From Myoxocephalus aenaeus (Eukaryota; Chordata; Actinopteri; Perciformes; Cottidae): DNA of 64,000 nt. Below are positions 1 to 12,600 of this stretch, piece after piece; positions within the stretch are counted from its first letter, which is position 1; every line of letters begins with the position of its first letter. The notes beneath the pieces are model-generated. The model saw nothing but the letters and a program-made list of their open reading frames with translations. It was not told the origin of the DNA and made no database searches. Location: the NCBI GenBank assembly GCA_038501785.1, contig JBAMJR010000189.1, positions 4,239,501 through 4,303,500 on the forward strand, written 5' to 3'. The translations under genes were made by a program, and so were the position numbers.

Positions 1-496
1 ATGAATTCAGCAATTCAGTTAAGGTGAAAAAATTTAGCAACAATGCTGCTGCCTTTTAACCACAGAATGTTTGCTAGTTAGCGACATTAGCTAGTTAGTT
101 TTTTGGTAGAACCTTTAAATGCATGGGATTGCCCATATGTCTCAGGTCTTCTGTAATGGATGCCGTTTCCCTTTGTTTCACTATCAGGTGACATCTTGGA
201 ATCCTCAGTGGGCTGTTTTTTAAATTTTCTGGTCACAGCGTTGCATTTTTTATTTTTGTCAGAAGTAGGTATTTTCAAACTTAATACAACTCTTGAATGC
301 AGCAAAATAACTCTCTTCATGATCCAAATATAAAAAAAATACTTGATGCAGTCTCACTAACACATTGTCAAGGATTATTAGCAAAAAAATATTTTCAAGA
401 TTATGTTTGGTTCAAATAATGGAAACCAAGTAATGAAGTTATGATTAAAGTGGTGCTGCTTTGAAACCATATGAAGGTAGAAAGTAGATGACAGAC
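1..496. other. ank2 last intron or 3' end, terminal exon unresolved
   Basis: Human ankyrin-B ends two residues after the exon at 497, so only a stop-bearing terminal exon should remain. A possible one on the minus strand follows GTGTTAG at 357, where TGA is immediate (354-356). An open frame at 87-320 on the minus strand has no ankyrin similarity that I recognise. No clear polyadenylation signal context was identified. Confidence 0.4.
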
Positions 497-661
497 CTCT
501 TTTTGATCTCCCTCACTGTGAAGCACGGTTCTCTTCACCACCCTGGAGACGGCGTTTCCCTCCTCAATCTGCACCGTCTCCTGGTGTGAGCCCTCAAAGG
601 TCACTTCCTGTGTCTCCATGCCATCTGCTGACACGTATTTATGAATCACCTTCCGAGTGAT
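497..661 (-). CDS. ank2: ank2 penultimate coding exon
   Basis: A 165-bp phase-0 exon, ITRKVIHKYVSADGMETQEV, TFEGSHQETVQIEEGNAVSR and VVKRTVLHSEGDQKE. It aligns with the last 55 residues but two of human ankyrin-B (VTRKIIRRYVSSEG through SDTEQSE). Acceptor CCCACCAG, donor GAG|GTCTGT. Confidence 0.9.
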
Positions 662-3600
662 CTGGTGGGCGAAGCAGGGAGGTGATTATTAACTTTGCTG
701 TTAAAACTGTAAACTCGTAAACATCTTCCATCATGCAGGAATAGCACTGTGATTTTAAGTGTGAATGCTGGATATCTTTGAATGAAACCTTACTTTCTTA
801 ACTACCATGTTGCCATGCTCATCTGTGTACTTCTCCTCTGTGACAGTGTGTGGTGGGATATCAGGTAGGTTATCCGCCTGTAAAAAGACAAAACACATAC
901 CATCAGTTCACTATTAAACTATGTTTTTTTGCTTTAGAGAAAGTATTTCAAACAGCATGTGATATAAAACACCCGTATGACCACTAGATCTACGGTCTAT
1001 TTTAAAGCCCCTACAGGTGTAACTTTGATGCATCTATAAAATCGTTCAAATCATTCGATTTGTTTAGTTTTTATGTAAAAAGGCGTTTCTCGCATTGCTG
1101 TCTCTTACAGTCTCTTTATTGACACTACCACTAGGAGGTGCCAGAATCACAGAATATACAACATTACACTTTGGGGCTTTAATTTCTTTAACCGGACAAA
1201 GAAAATGACATAGATGTGAAAAAGGTAAAAGCAGCTGAGTGTGAAGAAACAAGTAAACAACAACAACAACAACAAAAGTTGTTCAAAGGCCCTTTTCCAC
1301 ACCGCAGAAAGTAACTGTTGTACCAAGCATGTAAGGGACATTCTGTACAATATGATTAACCCGGTGAGTCAAGTTGAAAGAAAACACAAGGAGCACTAAA
1401 CCCTGCACCACTCCACAGCACTGGGGCTGCACAGCCAGCAGCTGATGCTTTTACCTGAATGATAACTCTGCGTCGGACCACCCTGGTGGTCAGCACCTCC
1501 TCCTCTGAGCTATCAGAAGACTGCAACCCTAGCTCCTCTGCTATCTCCTGGGAGAGCGCACATAACCAGCATGGGTCAGCGTATCAGGTCTACACAGTGT
1601 TATACAGCACACTCCTGCAGACAGCAGCTGTCCCTTCTTTTCTCCGAAACTCACTTTTTATGATTCACGTGCCAAAAAGGTATTTACAGACAAATGGAAT
1701 GTAAAAATACATGTATGGCTGTACACAATAGTGATGTGAGATGAAGAGAAGGCACAGTTATACAAAAAAAAACTTACAACTGAAATAAACGTGCAAGGAT
1801 GGGAAACAGTGTGCGGAAAAACAGGATGTCTCAGACCTCCTGACAGACACATCCCATTCAAATGAGGTGATCATGATTTCATTTTAATCTATACTTTGAA
1901 GATCTGTTGAAACTTTGATAAATGATGAGCAGCACAGGGACAGTGAACAGACCTCTGGTGCCTACAGTTATTAACAAGGATCCTGATACCAAATATACTT
2001 CCGAAAACTAAATATAAGCGATATAATGCATTTGCATTATATCACTTATATTTAGTTTTCAGTTAAATAATGAGACACAACCTAATCCACTGAAAACCTG
2101 AAGATTGATTTTAGCCTGTGCAATCCACAGGCTGTCTTCCAACCCTATAGTGTTTGTCTGTACTGCTTAGCTTATAGTATATCTGATATAGGGTCGGGTT
2201 GCAAATTGGAATTTATTTAGAGATAGTTGAGGGTAACAGCTGGATTGGGTCCTGCCGGGTTTCAGACAGGCTTGGGCGCCTCACAGGGCTGCCCACTGCT
2301 CCCTATCCAGGGATGGGTCAAATGCAGAGAAGAATTTCCCCAAGGGGATTAATAAAAGTGCATGTTTCTGTTTCTGTTTCTTGAAATCCCACATTTAAAA
2401 ATAATTTGCAAAGCTCTAGGAGGCTAGTGCATCTATTGTTCTGTTTGAGTCCTTGTTACTCTAAATCGCTACAATGGACTTCACAAATGCAAAGTTAGCA
2501 TGACCCATAGACTCACAACAATAACATTTATGGGAAATATGCCCTGTCAAGATATACTGTTATTTTCATTTCCTTTATACTTTGTCTTCAGCCACACATC
2601 CTTCAATCTACTTTATGTTTCACAGCACTTGACCCGCCGATTGTCAAATAGTATTTTCGCACACTGATCGGAACAACAACAAGGAGAGATCAAAAGATGC
2701 AAACAGGTGCAAGTGTGAACAAAGAATCATATAAGAAAATTAGTTTTGCACAGCAGCTTGTAAATGTCACCAATGCTGACTTAAAAATGAGGAACTGCAA
2801 ATACATCACACCCCCAATGGCAACCGCGTTTTCACCTACTGATGACATCACATTGTTAATTTGTTGTTATTTCCTTGAAAGTTTAGACACTCATGCACTC
2901 AAAAGCACTCATCAGCCTCATTAAAGTTAAGTACCAATTGGCTTAGTTTATCTTCTGAGTCTTAAATGCACTACCACAGCAACAAGTCTGGCCAGGCTTG
3001 AAAAAAAAGCCAGTGCAGCACTCTGCTCATGCTCAACCTCAACCCCTTACCCTTCCCAGGAAGTCATCATCATCATAATACCCTGCCTGATCTCTTGACG
3101 GCAGCTCCTCACACAATGGGATGTTGGCCTCTGTTTGACCCTCCTGTGACCCCTCCGTATCACACACAAATTCACTGAGACTTTCACTGCTAGAAGAGAA
3201 GCGCTTGTAATCTTGCACTTGGAGGAAAGGATGAGCAGTGTACTGAGGGTTTCCTTTCAGGAAGCCACCATCAGGGCTACTCCCAGGCATCGGGGACGGG
3301 GGTTCAGAAATATGATAGGTAATATCATGTTCCAGTTTCACTTCTTCTGATTCAGAGAAGGCTTGTCTGCACTCGAAGAACTCCACATCTGAGTCAGAGT
3401 GCTGTGGAGATTCCAATCTTTTACTGAGTTCCTTTGTTTGGACCTCTGGATCCTCGGATTCAAATTCTGAGAGTACTCTGGTAAAGTCTGGTGAAAATTC
3501 TAAATCTTCAGCATTTTCAGACTCTCTCATAGGGGTGGCTTCAGTCACAACCTGAGCTGAAATTGAGTCACTGAACACTGGAGACTCTGGACTCAAATAA

Positions 3601-6600
3601 TTCAAAGAGGCTTGGCTGCATTGAGAAACTCTCAGCGTTTGGTGTCCTAAAAATACGGCTTCATAATCTGGTGGTGCCAAAAACTGAGTTGACATCGGGG
3701 AAAAAAGCTCACTGGGCTGTGCTTTGTTACGGGAGAACTCTCTCTCTGGGTGCCCTTGTGATAAGCCCAACAGTAAATATGATATATTCTCTGACGCAGA
3801 TAGAATTGGAGTAACAGCTCTGTGGGTTGTGTATGAGTTTGGGTCATACACCTCAATGTCTGTTTGAAACTGTGTTTCCTCTGGCGTCTGAGCAGGAGCC
3901 TGTAAGGGAATATCAACATGATCTAAATAAGTTTACAAAAATACAAAATAAATCTGTGTACAGGTTGGTATGCACCATTAAAATGATCTCAACATTTCAC
4001 AAGGTTAGTGTCACTGTGAAATTATTATTTTCCATACAGACAATATCTCATTTCAGGTTAGGACAATATTGTGAAGCCATGACATGCAACTTTTAAAAGG
4101 GATTCGTGTCAGATGAAAAAAATAAGAACTAAAGGACATTTTGTACAAAGTCCAGACACATTTGATGCAACTTCACTCCATTTGGTTATTAGTTCTTCAA
4201 AGCACTTATTTGCTTTATCCAAGTGACATGTTAATACATTTGGCCAAAACAAAAGGGAGTCTTTGCTTGATTGTCATGCTCTCAGTCTTACCCTTTGTGA
4301 AACTGTCTTCTTCTTTAATTCTCCAGAACTGATGTTTGGGATCTTTGTCACCTTTCTTTTTGCATCTTGAACTGGTGATGGTTTCACAAGAAAGTCTTTC
4401 TGAAAGTCTTCCTCACAAACCGTTGTTTGTAAAGGTGAGCTACTTTCAGCTTGATATCCATGATGCATCCATTCGTATGACAAAACTTCTGATTGCAGTC
4501 CTGTCATTTTTTGACAATCAGGATTGACATGTCTTTTCTTAGATTTTGTCTCACTGGTTTGAATTAATAATGATGACTCAGCCAATGGCCATTTGTCAGG
4601 TAATGAAAAAGACTGACCAGGTAATAAAGGAGATGTCACATAACTCAAAAGTTCAGTACCTTCACAACAAAAGCCTAACTCCTCTTCTGACTCCACAGTT
4701 TGAGGGCTCAGTGGCCTTGGGCTATCATCAATCCAACAATCAATAGGTAGAGCAATAAACTCAGAGTCTGATGACAGAGACACTGGTGAAGATGATCTAT
4801 CAACAAGGGGAGCATCCATAAAATAAGAAGACAATATTCTCATAAAATCTGGTACTGGTGAGTCAGGCAATAGTTGACTGAACTCATTGATGGATGAAAT
4901 GGATTCACGTGAAGATGGTCTATCAGTCTCAGTGTCTCTTGATGACGTGACCATAAGCTCGCACTCTGAATCTGAACCAATTGATTCAGGTGATGATGAC
5001 CTATGTGTAGGCTTGTACTCCAATAATACTGTAAACTGAGGGATGGGAGAGTCTGGAGAAAGTGACCTGTTCTCATTGAACTCAGGCATTGATTCTGGAG
5101 ATGATGCTCTTTTGTCAGCCATTTGCATGGCTGATTCAAGCGACATTGGTCTGTATTCAGGCAGTGGCTCAGAAGACAACACCCTTTCTCTCTCTTTCTC
5201 ATACTCTGACAGTGCACATACTGTAGATGATGGCCTGCATTCTGCAAACTGAGATTCCAAATTTCCGAATGCCACATAATCTATATCTGATGGTAAAGTT
5301 TCAGGTGACAATGATGCTGATCTCAGGAACGATACACATTCTGGCATTGCTATTGTAAATTCAGGTAAGGGGGAATTTGGGGAGAGTGGTCTAAACTCAC
5401 TGACTGATGTAACAGATTCTGGTGATGATGCTCTTGATTTTATCACCATGACTGAACTGGGGGATATGGGTCTAAAGTCTATCAAGGATTCTGGTGAATA
5501 GCGTAGATCATCATCCTCTGTGTCAGCTACTGATACTACCACCCAACCAGCATCAGACTCAGTTTGTGCCCCAGGGACAGGTATTTCAAAGGTGTACTTA
5601 GCCTGTCTGCATGGAGCTGCCACTGAACACACAACATGTTCAATCACTGGTAATGGTGAAACAGGTACATCAGATATTACTTGTACACCTGAAGTCCAAA
5701 GATAGCTATCATCAGCTGTGTCTGTTGAAGTAAATTGATGTGTTTCCTCTAGATGTAGTACTTTGGCAGTGACATCATGCTCATTTTTATCTTTTACTTT
5801 AATATCTTGATCATCATCTTGAACACTCATCTCATGTTCTATTGTGTTAGCAATTAATTCCATAAATCCTGTTTTATTTCTGGAAGTTCCTCCCATGTAC
5901 TGAGGATCATGCGCTTGAGAAATTAGCTTCCACAGCTCTGCATCATGATTTAGATTATATTCAGCTGAGATGACCGCTGATTTTTCAGGTAAGGTAGGTG
6001 CCATTGTTGTTGATGAAACAATGGCATTGATGGTTGCTTCATTGGCAGGGTCAACTTTTAATTCAGGTATTGATGATTTGGGTGGCAAAAGTAATTTTTC
6101 CTTATTTGATTCAAAATACTTTTGTAAAGATGACCTTTCTTCTGCACCAAACAGTTCTAAAGATTGTGACAAATCATCTGAACCTGGAAATTCAGTGGGT
6201 GATATCTCTCTCACAGTCATGACGTTTTCTTCAAATGTCTTTGTAAAATCAGATATTGGCGATTTAGATGGCAGAGGTTTGTATTCTGGTATGATTTCAA
6301 CTGATTGTGGCCTCTCTTGTATTTCTGATCCTACTGATTTGGGAGAATCTGGTCTATCATCTATACCATAAGTCAAAGACATTAAAAAGTCACTCAAAGC
6401 ATACTCAATATCTGATTCAAAGGATTCAGAGCAGGGTGATCTATAACCAACATTCCCAATAACACAGTCAGGCACTATTGGCCTGTACTCAGGTATGGGT
6501 GAGTCTGGTGGCAGAGCCTGGTATTCATCTCCAGATGCCCCTGAGCCAGGTGAAGATGGTCTGTTGTCATAAACTAATGATCCCATGCTCAAAACAACGT

Positions 6601-9600
6601 ATTCTACATCTGAACAGGTTGACTCGGGGGATGCTGACCTACGTCCACAAATAGTTTCAGATAATCCAAACATTGGCTGCAAAAAGTCAGGTAAAGGGGA
6701 ATCAGGTGAAAGCCTGAGTGATGCTCGAGATTCGAGAGATGAAGGTCTATTTTCCAAGAATGTTGGGAAAGAAAATTCTATTTCCAAATCTGACAACACT
6801 GATTCAGGTGAACAAGACCTCAAGTCCATATGTGATATGGCTGACTCTTGTAGTGCCTGTGAAAATTCAGGAGTGGGCGAGTCTGGCGAAAGAGGTCTAA
6901 ATTCATCGTTGGATGCCCTTGAACCAGGAGATGCTGCTCTGTCCTCAAAAAGCCAAGGGATATACAAATCTGTATCTAAATCCTCATCTGAATATACTGA
7001 TTCAGGTGATATGGATCTGTATTTCACTCCCAACATAGTCGCTGCACTCATGGTGAAATGGGGTAGGGGCGAGTCAGGAGACAAACATCTAAGATCAGAG
7101 TCAGACACCCCTGATTGACAGGATCCTGCTCTGTTCTTAAAATCAAACATCTGTAAGTTCAAAGGAGAATATCCTAGTTCTGAAGTCTCTGATTCCGGTG
7201 ACCATGACCTGTAAGCATGAAATTCAAGATCCGTCTCTAGCAAAGCCTGACTGAAGTCAGGTACAGGGGAATCAGGAGAAAGTCTCCTGTATTTACTCAG
7301 AGATGCCAAGGACTCAGGAGAAGATCGATCTTGTAGGACAATTGGGAAAGAAAACTCAAATTTCTCATCAAAGTCGGACAACACTGATTCAGGTGAACAA
7401 GACCTTAAATCAATATGTGATATGGCTGACTCTTGTAGGGCCTGTGTAAATTCTGGAATGGGTGAGTCTGGCGAAAGAGGTCTAAATTCATCGTTGGATG
7501 CCCTTGAACCAGGAGATGCTGCTCTGTCCTCAAAAAGCCAAGGGATATACAAATCTGTATCTAAATCCTCATCTGAATATACTGATTCAGGTGATGTGGC
7601 TCTGTATTTCACTCCCAACATAGTGGTTTCACTCATGGTGTACTGTGGTATCGGAGAGTCAGGAGACAAGCATCTAAGATCAGAGTCAGACACCCCTGAT
7701 TGACAGGATCCTGCTCTGTTTTCACAATCAAACATCTGTGAAATAAAAGGAGCATATTCTAGTTCTGAAGTCTCTGATTCCGGTGACCATGACCTGTACG
7801 CATGAAACTCAAGATCCGTCTCTAGCAAAGCCTGACTGAAGTCAGGTACAGGGGAATCAGGAGAAAGTCTCCTGTATTTACTCAGAGATGCCAAGGACTC
7901 AGGAGAAGATCGATCTTGTAGGACAATTGGGAAAGAAAACTCAAATTTCTCATCAAAGTCGGACAACACTGATTCAGGTGAACAAGACCTTAAATCAATA
8001 TGTGATATGGCTGACTCTTGTAGGGCCTGTGTAAATTCTGGAATGGGTGAGTCTGGCGAAAGAGGTCTAAATTCATCGTTGGATGCCCTTGAACCAGGAG
8101 ATGCTGCTCTGTCCTCAAAAAGCCAAGGGATATACAAATCTGTATCTAAATCCTCATCTGAATATACTGATTCAGGTGATGTGGCTCTGTATTTCACTCC
8201 CAACATAGTGGTTTCACTCATGGTGTACTGTGGTATCGGAGAGTCAGGAGACAAGCATCTAAGATCAGAGTCAGACACCCCTGATTGACAGGATCCTGCT
8301 CTGTTTTCACAATCAAACATCTGTGAAATAAAAGGAGCATATTCTAGTTCTGAAGTCTCTGATTCCGGTGACCATGACCTGTACGCATGAAACTCAAGAT
8401 CCGTCTCTAGCAAAGCCTGACTGAAGTCAGGTACAGGGGAATCAGGAGAAAGTCTCCTGTATTTACTCAGAGATGCCAAGGACTCAGGAGAAGATCGATC
8501 TTGTAGGACAATTGGGAAAGAAAACTCAAATTTCTCATCAAAGTCGGACAACACTGATTCAGGTGAACAAGACCTTAAATCAATATGTGATATGGCTGAC
8601 TCTTGTAGGGCCTGTGTAAATTCTGGAATGGGTGAGTCTGGCGAAAGAGGTCTAAATTCATCGTTGGATGCCCTTGAACCAGGAGATGCTGCTCTGTCCT
8701 CAAAAAGCCAAGGGATATACAAATCTGTATCTAAATCCTCATCTGAATATACTGATTCAGGTGATGTGGCTCTGTATTTCACTCCCAACATAATGGTTTC
8801 ACTCATGGTGTACTGTGGTAGCGGAGATTCAGGAGACAAGCATCTAAGATCAGAGTCAGACACCCCTGATTGACAGGATCCTGCTCTGTTTTCACAATCA
8901 AACATCTGTGAAATAAAAGGAGCATATTCTAGTTCTGAAGTCTCTGATTCCGGTGACCATGACCTGTACGCATGAAACTCAAGATCCGTCTCTAGCAAAG
9001 CCTGACTGAAGTCAGGTACAGGGGAATCAGGAGAAAGTCTCCTGTATTTACTCAGAGATGCCAAGGACTCAGGAGAAGATCGATCTTGTAGGACAGTTGG
9101 GAAAGAAAACTCAAATTTCTCATAAAAGTCGGACAACACTGATTCAGGTGAACAAGACCTTAAATCAATATGTGATATGGTTGACTTTTGTAGGGCCTGT
9201 GTAAATTCTGGAATGGGTGAGTCTGGCGAAAGAGGTCTAAATTCATCGTTGGATGCCCTTGAACCAGGAGATGCTGCTCTGTCCTCAAAAAGCCAAGGGA
9301 TATACAAATCTGTATCTAAATCCTCATCTGAATATACTGATTCAGGTGATGTGGCTCTGTATTTCACTCCCAACATAGTGGTTTCACGCATGGTGTACTG
9401 TGGTAGCGGAGAGTCAGGAGACAAGCATCTAAGATCAGAGTCAGACACCCCTGATTGACAGGATGCTGCTCTGTTCTCAAAATCAAACATCTGTAAGTTC
9501 AAAGGAGAATATATTAGTTCTGAAGTCTCTGATTCAGGCGACCGTGTCCTGTAAGCATGAAATTCAGATACGGTGGACTCTTGTAGTGCCTGTGTAAATT

Positions 9601-12600
9601 CAGGAATGGGTGAGTCTGGCGAAAGAGGTCTAAATTCATTCAGAGAGCAAGTTGATTCAGGAGAGGATGATCTGAAATTTGGCATTAACATCATTGATGC
9701 AGGTGAGAAAGGGCTATATTCTAATACTGATTCTGGTGAGAGTGGCCTCATATTCATTTCTAATGTCATGGAATCAGGAGAATCTGGTCTGTCTTGAATG
9801 CAAAATTCTGAAGAAAAAAATCCTGATGAATCATTGAGAGCCGAAGCACCTGATTCAGGTGAGGAAGATCTATATCCATCAACTAAAGCAAGAGAGCTCT
9901 GTAACTCTGGCCTGAAGTCAGGTCCTGGTGAGTCATGTAAGAAAGGCCTTTGTTTGCTCAGTGATCCTTCTGATTTAGGAGATGATGACCTTGACTTAGT
10001 CGTTAAAGCAGCAACATCAAATTGTTCAAGTTCTGTATCTGACATACGTTTGGAAGACTGTGCCCTGGGATTTTCCACTGGAGATTCAAGAAGTAAGACA
10101 GAAAGTTTGGGAATCAGTGAATCTGGACACAAAGGTCTATACTCATTCACTGAGTTTCCTGTCTCCTGCAAATCCGTCCTCTTCAGGAACTTCAGGGCCT
10201 CGGGGGAGAGAGATCTATACTCTGCCCCAAGATCAGGTGGCGTTGCCCTACCTGTCTCTCCTGCATGTGAATCAAGGTGAATGCATTCTTTACTTGTCTC
10301 CTCATATTCAAACAATCTACTTACAAAGGCTTCTCCTACATAATGGGGGTCATATAGTTGACATATCAACTGGTTTGCTCGAATTGTTGCGCCGGCCTTT
10401 GCCGATTGCTTTTCTTCAAGCATGGAAACAGCTGATTCAGTTATCAGTACCTCAGGTGATAAAAACCTGTAGTCTGACACTAGGCTCTCTTCCTTCTCAA
10501 TCTTTGTTTGCATCGCTTGTAGAACATCTGCATCAGTGCAATGTGCAATGTCCAACGTCACACCACCCTCTAACTTTCCCTCTTTCACCCCTGAATCCTC
10601 CAGGACATACTCAATTCTTGTTCTAGCATACTCAAAAACACCGGTTTTACTGCAAAAAGTTTTCACAACAAAGTGAGGATCATGTATTTGAGAAATAAGC
10701 TTCCAAAGTTCAGCATCATAAACAAGTCTATATACTGGTACCCTTATTGGTTTAAGAAGTGTGGTTTGACTACTACCACCCAATGGTCTCTCCGTGGTCT
10801 CCAATACGTGTGGTTCCGGTGAGTCAGGTCTCTGTTCGCAAATACTTATGTCAACACTTGATTGTGTATATTTGTCTTCAGAAACCACTGAGTCAGGAGA
10901 GGAAGATCTATGACCAATGACTGAAACTGATTCAGTCAGACCTGTTTTAAATTCTGGTTTTGGCGAGTCACCTCTATAGTCATCTCCAGAAACTACTGAA
11001 TCAGGTGAGGACGGTCTAATTTCAGAGCACAACTGTGGCAGATACATAACCCCATACTCTAAATCTGAACAAACTGAGAAAGGTGACGAGGATCTTGCCA
11101 GTGTGGTCCCAGCAACACATTCTGGTAAACCCTGTCCAAACACAGGAATGGGTGACTCAGGTGATAGTGCCCTGTATATGTTAACAGATGTTACTGAGTC
11201 AGGAGATGCTGGTCTGTCCTCAATAAGAAATGAAATGTTCAAATCAGTCTCCAGATCTGAACATACTGACTCTGTTGACACTGATCTGTGATAAACTGGA
11301 GATGGTCCAGAGAAAGAGGAAAAATCCATAGGTATAGGGTAATCTGGCATTAAAGCTTCCAGACTATCCACAGATCTCCCTGAGTGGGAGGAATCTGGTC
11401 TAAGTGCATCTAGTGCAAACAGCGATTGTGGTGTCATGGGTCTATATTCTGCTTCAGAATCAAATGAAAGTGATCTTTGGTCATTTTGGTATTGCAAACC
11501 AGCAGCTTTATCTTCATCTGTTGCATCTGACCTTGTATGATAAAACTCTATTCTTGTTTCAGCAAACTGAAACACTCCTGATTTATTCATGAAGGTTTCT
11601 CCTACATACTGTGGGTCACACATTTGAGCGATCAGTTTCCGTAGTTCTGCACCATATGCTAAACTATAGATGGGCACTGAATATTCTGTTAAAGATAAAG
11701 GTATATGATGCTGAGGTGTAGAAACAGATTTTTGTTGAAACTGTTGATTTTCAGGGGAATTTATAGTCAAGGCCAATGAGAATGGTAGATCATCAGATGC
11801 AGTTTCTGGAGACAAAGGAAGTGACAGAGCTTTAACAGATCCTTGTGGGGTAACTATTAACTTAGGTGATTCTGTTTGATCTTTTGTAACATTCTGTACA
11901 AGTTCATAATCAGTTTTGACTGATTTCTTAGATTTTTTCTTTCTAGGCGACTTTGTCTTTCCAGTTAAGTGATTGTTAATTTCCTTCTTTGAAATTCCCT
12001 CATCAAACAACTCATTAGATAATTCTTCTGTAATTTGAGTTGACAAGACCGTAACTCCTACTGATGGTTTGACAAGGATTTGGTCAGACTGACGACCATC
12101 AGGTATAACTGTTTGTATCTTGGGACCTTCATTTTCATTATGTTTTATAAGAGTGTCCTCAGATTTTGACAAAGTATTAATTGAACCTTTTTCTTGAGTT
12201 TTTGATTTTTCTAAATCAACAGTGATGCTTGTTTTTGTTTTAAACTGCTTTTCAGCACATGCCTCTTCCACAACAATCGCAGCTTGTGTCAGTTCAAGTG
12301 TCATGTATTCCTCAAGAGGCAAGCCAGTTACAAGATTAGGCCTATAATCACTTACATAACCACTAAAACAAGGAGATAAAGCCCTATTCTCAAAAGATGA
12401 GAGCAATGGCATGGCCTCATACTCTGTATCTGACAAGACAGAATCTGGTGATGATGAACGATATTTTTTTGTAACAGCATGATGCACAGACGGTGTACAT
12501 TGTGGTATGGGATAATCTAGGGACAGATACTCCTTACATGTCTCTGATTCAGGAGAGGATGCTCTAATGTCGAACATTGCTGACTGTGGAGACATTGTTC

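Larger units (their letters stand above)
1548..3050. other. ank2 intron with hairpin and repeat fragment
   Basis: Contains the 58-bp near-perfect hairpin at 2003-2060 and a dispersed-repeat fragment at about 2265-2375. Nothing else recognised. Confidence 0.6.

Noticed and set aside
87..320. Minus-strand ORF as the terminal ank2 exon.
   Set aside because: No acceptor in the right phase was found, the sequence lacks similarity to the ankyrin-B C-terminus, and human ends almost immediately after the preceding exon.
7422..9458. Plus-strand ORFs of 93 codons repeated four or more times (7422-7703, 8007-8288, 8592-8873, 9177-9458).
   Set aside because: They are antisense shadows of the 585-bp coding array on the minus strand, and recur only because the array does.
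6560..9660. Regularly spaced repeats suggestive of a CRISPR or satellite array.
   Set aside because: Unit is 585 bp, fully coding and contiguous, in a vertebrate gene.
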